A stretch of 64,000 nucleotides of DNA from Enoplosus armatus (taxonomy: Eukaryota > Chordata > Actinopteri > Centrarchiformes > Enoplosidae). Of this stretch, positions 40,301 to 64,000 are shown one piece after another. Both the position numbers and the translations under genes were made by a program. Positions within the stretch are counted from its first letter, which is position 1, and the number at the start of each line of letters is the position of its first letter. The notes beneath the pieces are model-generated. The model saw only the letters and a list, made by a program, of their open reading frames with translations, was not told where the DNA came from and ran no database searches. The DNA lies in assembly GCF_043641665.1 (NCBI RefSeq), contig NC_092190.1, forward strand, positions 4,711,048 through 4,775,047, in the 5' to 3' direction.

Positions 40301-41230
40301 GAAAGGGAAACAGGGTTTTCACCTGTACAATGTTGCAACTCAGGTCATGTTTAAATTTATAAAGCTGCTGGTTTGTTCAAATGTTAAATTTCATATCACA
40401 GACTGACAGATTTGTTGCATGGATACACAAAAAAAACCCAAATGTAATCACTATGTGAAAGAACCTTTTTTTTTGCTGTTTGTCACAAAAGTGTGTAATT
40501 GTGGCTTACACTGGACTAAAGCCAGTGTTCTGCATGTAAACATAGCCACTGTTTAAACCACAGTCTTCTACAGAGCAGCACCACTGGATCCATTATGGAT
40601 GAAGTAAGTGCCTTGCTCAAGGGTCCCATCATTGAGATTAAGGCAGACGGGTGTTGCTCTTTCACTCTTTCCCATCCAGTTTTTCTTTGAGCTGGTCCAC
40701 ACGTCTGACCAGACTTCTCTGAACCTCTCATTGACTGTGTTGTCAATCCGCATCGACCAGGACGGACTGCTTCGTGAAACATAGCTTTATAACGAGAGCC
40801 GCAGCTCTCTGCAGAATGTGTGGGGTGTTTCTGTTTCTAAGGTTAGAGAGTGATGACTGACAATCTTTGACTGACTTGATATCCTCCGATCTGATTTCTT
40901 CACGAGACTTACTTGTGTATCTTTTTCATTTTGTATTTTTACTCTAAGGAGCTCCTGATGCTCCTTAATGTATGATACAATTCTATTACTCTTGAATTTA
41001 TATTTATATACAGATATACATATTTTTTGTATCTTTTTGCCCCCCCCCCTTTTTTCAATTTCCCTTGTGCTAATGTTCAACATGTCTACGCAGTATTATA
41101 GATAATGTAATGTGGACAGCTATCTCTTTTTTTTTTTTTTTTTTACATTTATGTATGAACTGAGAATTTGTAAAAATGCTTTCACAGTCCTTGTGTGTAA
41201 AATGTATGTATAAATTAAATTAACCAACTT
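37307..41230 (+). other. lats2: lats2 3' UTR and downstream sequence
   Basis: About 3.9 kb after the stop without another coding region. Possible cleavage signals occur at 38121 (AATAAA), 40158 (AATAAA) and 41214 (ATTAAA). The last is followed by U/GU-rich sequence and I take it as the distal end. Positions 40590-40710 (GTGCCTTGCTCAAGGGTCCC, then TTGCTCTTTCACTCTTTCCC) resemble a widespread fish repeat embedded in the UTR. Confidence 0.5.
41214..41219 (+). terminator. lats2: Candidate distal lats2 polyadenylation signal (ATTAAA)
   Basis: ATTAAA is the commonest variant signal and is followed by TGCTTTATTTCAG-type U-rich sequence about 25 bases downstream. Upstream AATAAA hexamers at 38121 and 40158 may give shorter UTRs. 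Confidence 0.4.
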
Positions 41231-41459
41231 GGACTTGGACGTGCTTTATTTCAGTGCATTCATGTGTGAACAGAAGTGATATATTATATGTCATAGCTCG
41301 AGTTGAGTTAGATCACGTAATCATTTTGGATTTTTATATTTTATATAACAATTGGGCTCAAGAGCATAAACTAGTTATAATTATAATGGGGTTATGTTTA
41401 CTGCACTGTATTTTATATTTCTTTATTTTCTGACATAACCTTCATTTAGAGATTCATCC

Positions 41460-42260
41460 TGTACTTTTACTCAAATAAAATTCTGAATGCAAGACTTAGA
41501 ATTAAGTAGTTTTACATTGTGGTTTTGTCACTTTTACATTTTACATTTACAGCTTTTACATAAGTAAAAGTACCCAAACCACAACGTAAAACTACTTAAT
41601 TGTAAGTCTTGCATTCAGAATTGTACTTGAATTAAAGTACATAAGTATTATCGGTAAAAGTATAAAAGTATTGGCATCAAAATATACCAAAAGTAAAAGT
41701 ACTCATGCAGAACGGCTGATTTCAGAATAATATATATTATATCACTGGATTATAATGAGTGATGCATTAATGTGTACATCACTTTAATATTGAAGTAAAA
41801 AGTGCTATAGTGTCCTCTGAAATACAGAAGTATAAAGTAGTGTCAAATATTAAGTACAAGAACCTCACATAAAAAAGTACTTGGAGTACATGGATAATTA
41901 ATTGAGCTATTAATTGATAATTGAGGTATTTAGATGTATTTTACTTGAGTATTTCCATTTTATGCTACTTGCTACATCTACGCCACTACATTTAGGAGGG
42001 AAATATTGCACTTTTTACTCCACTACATTTATTTGATATATGTATATAGTAAATAGTATCTATTGTAAAAAAGAATAAGCACGACCTTTACCAGCTGTAC
42101 CAGTGATGAACACATTAATGCATCAATAATTATTATCCAATAATATAATAAACATCACGAGTACCTTTACTTTTGTACTTTTACTTAAGTAGATTTTTAA
42201 ATGCAGGACTTTTACTCGTAACAATGTATTTCTACACGGTGGTATTGCTACTTTTACCAA
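41460..42260. mobile_element. Nested half-copies of the 'AAGTACATTTACTC' element in opposite orientations
   Basis: Phrases from the element at 14063-14510 recur here. GAATGCAAGACTT and AATATTGCACTTTTTACTCC and TGCAGGACTTTTACTCGTAAC are in the same orientation. GTAAGTCTTGCATTC and AAAGTAAAAGTACTCATGCAG are inverted. At least three partial copies appear to be joined between lats2 and xpo4. Confidence 0.65.
41480..41622. repeat. Large imperfect palindrome, arms of about 48 bp
   Basis: Left arm 41480-41527 and right arm 41575-41622 are near-exact reverse complements, with only a few mismatches and about 47 bases between them. Both arms derive from the end of the inverted-repeat element. Arms this similar could extrude as a hairpin. 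Confidence 0.85.
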
Positions 42261-42326
42261 TGATATATTTGATAATATATTTTCGAATAATTGAGTAATT
42301 GTCGGGTTGAACCAGAGACGGTTTAG

Positions 42327-42378
42327 ATAGTAGTGTAGTATAGTATAGTATAGTATAGTATAGTGTAGTATAGTATAG
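42327..42378. repeat. (TAGTA)n pentanucleotide microsatellite
   Basis: About ten TAGTA units with a few G substitutions, located about 60 bases before the first xpo4 upstream ATG. Confidence 0.9.
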
Positions 42379-42427
42379 AGTATCTTTGGTTGAACCGCCT
42401 GCCGGGTACCAGCGCTGTAATCCCACA

Positions 42428-42465
42428 ATGCAGAGCGCATGGCGCGTCATTGGAGAGGGACGACG

Positions 42466-42469
<4 letters not shown>
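42428..42469 (+). promoter_or_regulatory. xpo4: xpo4 upstream ORF whose stop overlaps the main start codons
   Basis: An ATG at 42428 opens a 13-codon frame that ends with TGA at 42467-42469, sharing bases with the tandem xpo4 initiators ATGATGG. An in-frame ATG at 42439 could also extend exportin-4 by nine residues (MARHWRGTT), but its context is poor. Whether either is transcribed depends on the unmapped transcription start. Confidence 0.45.
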
Positions 42470-62933
<20,464 letters not shown>

Positions 62934-64000
62934 GTGAGTATCCTGTCCATCGTCGATGAGTTTGTCCTCCGCAGACTATCTGTAGGTTCGGAAAAAGTTT
63001 TTAGAAATGTCTCGGATTACTTAATTCGCACCTTAAACCTGTTTTAAGTGTTCAGTTTTGTGAAGTTGGGCCTTCGGTTTTTCAAGTAAGTTGTCTTCGT
63101 TTCACTGACAAAATCTGTCGTCCATTTAATTTTAAACTGCGTTACGAAAAAGGAAAAACATTAAATGAACTTACCGAAAACCTGCAGATATGTTGCTCTC
63201 TGATGTACTTTATGTTTCACTTTGTCAGTTAATCTGCATCTGTCTGTCTGTACATCCTTCTGTTTTCCATCCGTCCATATCTTTCTGTCAGGGAGGTCGC
63301 TGTTCAGGTTTTTCATCTAAAGTTAAGGTCTCATACATTTCCATTAGAGTTTCCTTGTGTCCTGCTTTACCCTTTCCTCTTATTCTTTTTCCCCTGACCT
63401 CAAGATGGTGGTTTATTATTGATAAACAAAGAGAGACAGTTTGCCTTTTCATGTTGGGCAAAGAAATCTCTCTTGACCTCCGTCTTTTTGGCGGCCGTTA
63501 AGTTTTTACTAGTTTTGTGGGTTTTTCGGACGCACCATTAAGTAGATTTATGGGTGCTTTGCAGTGGGGTCGTGTTATTGTGTTACTGTCCAGAGGACCG
63601 CCCGGTGAAGTAAATGTGTATTTTTGTGCAGTGACTTGTGTGTTTAAAGAGTCGGCCCACGCTGGCTAAGCAAACGGTGTGGGAGAGAAGTGTGGAACAA
63701 ACCAGTCAGCTCCTCTTCCATTCAGCAGCATCCAAACCTTCTGGCTGCCCATCGCCAGATACTGCTCCACTACTCTGCCTTTCAGCTGCCTGCTGCCATA
63801 TACTGCTCCACTCGTTTAGTCTTTACCTGCCACTACCTGTTTCACGACCACAACCGCCGCCTACATGACCTCTGTCAAATGCCACTCTGCAGTTACACTG
63901 CTGTGTGTTGCTGAACTGAACACGGCCATACTGCGTGCACCCTTTGGGCCCTGACGCACACTAAACGTAGGATGGCATTGCGCATCGTTGGTTAGTTGGA
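62934..64000 (+). other. xpo4: Start of xpo4 intron 7, to the window edge
   Basis: A standard GTGAGTAT donor opens this intron. I see no further xpo4 exon, RNA gene or clear mobile element. A phrase GATACTGCTCCACT/TATACTGCTCCACT is duplicated near 63760-63815. Confidence 0.7.

Overview
The window is vertebrate nuclear DNA, most probably from a percomorph-like teleost. Genes are split by GT-AG introns, and three of them match vertebrate families closely. The introns are full of GT/TA microsatellites, short inverted-repeat elements and a Tc1-type transposon of the kinds common in fish genomes. All protein-coding genes lie on the + strand.

Layout. (1) 423-5620: ska3, 11 coding exons, 607 aa, a kinetochore-microtubule coupling subunit. 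(2) 7319-10025: a two-exon gene fusing an N-terminal THAP zinc finger to a Harbinger-like DDE_Tnp_4 domain. It looks like a domesticated transposase whose second catalytic Asp is replaced by Ser. (3) About 14.7-41.2 kb: lats2, with a non-coding first exon ending at 14991, eight coding exons (22097-37306, 1178 aa) and a long 3' UTR. It encodes the Hippo-pathway NDR-family kinase. (4) 42466 to beyond the right edge: the first seven coding exons (279 aa) of xpo4, exportin-4. Its sixth intron (52756-62820) has the sequence signature of a minor-spliceosome AT-AC intron.

The order ska3 - lats2 - xpo4, all in one orientation, matches the human 13q12 block as I recall it. SAP18, which lies between SKA3 and LATS2 in human, is not visible here; the THAP-DDE gene occupies that interval. 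The three conserved genes act in separate processes (mitotic attachment, Hippo signalling, nuclear transport), so their adjacency is inherited synteny rather than a pathway cluster.

Non-coding content of note: an approximately 920-bp inverted-repeat element with many internal copies of a GACTTAGGCA-like motif (17209-18132); a Tc1/mariner copy with a DD34E catalytic core but no visible N-terminal DNA-binding region (45512-46950); three same-orientation copies of one dispersed repeat; a large palindrome built from element ends between lats2 and xpo4; upstream ORFs in the lats2 and xpo4 leaders; and a C-poor tract of about 1.1 kb ending some 250 bp before the AT-AC acceptor. Exon boundaries were deduced by hand from splice dinucleotides, reading-frame continuity and recalled family sequence. 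They have not been tested against transcripts.
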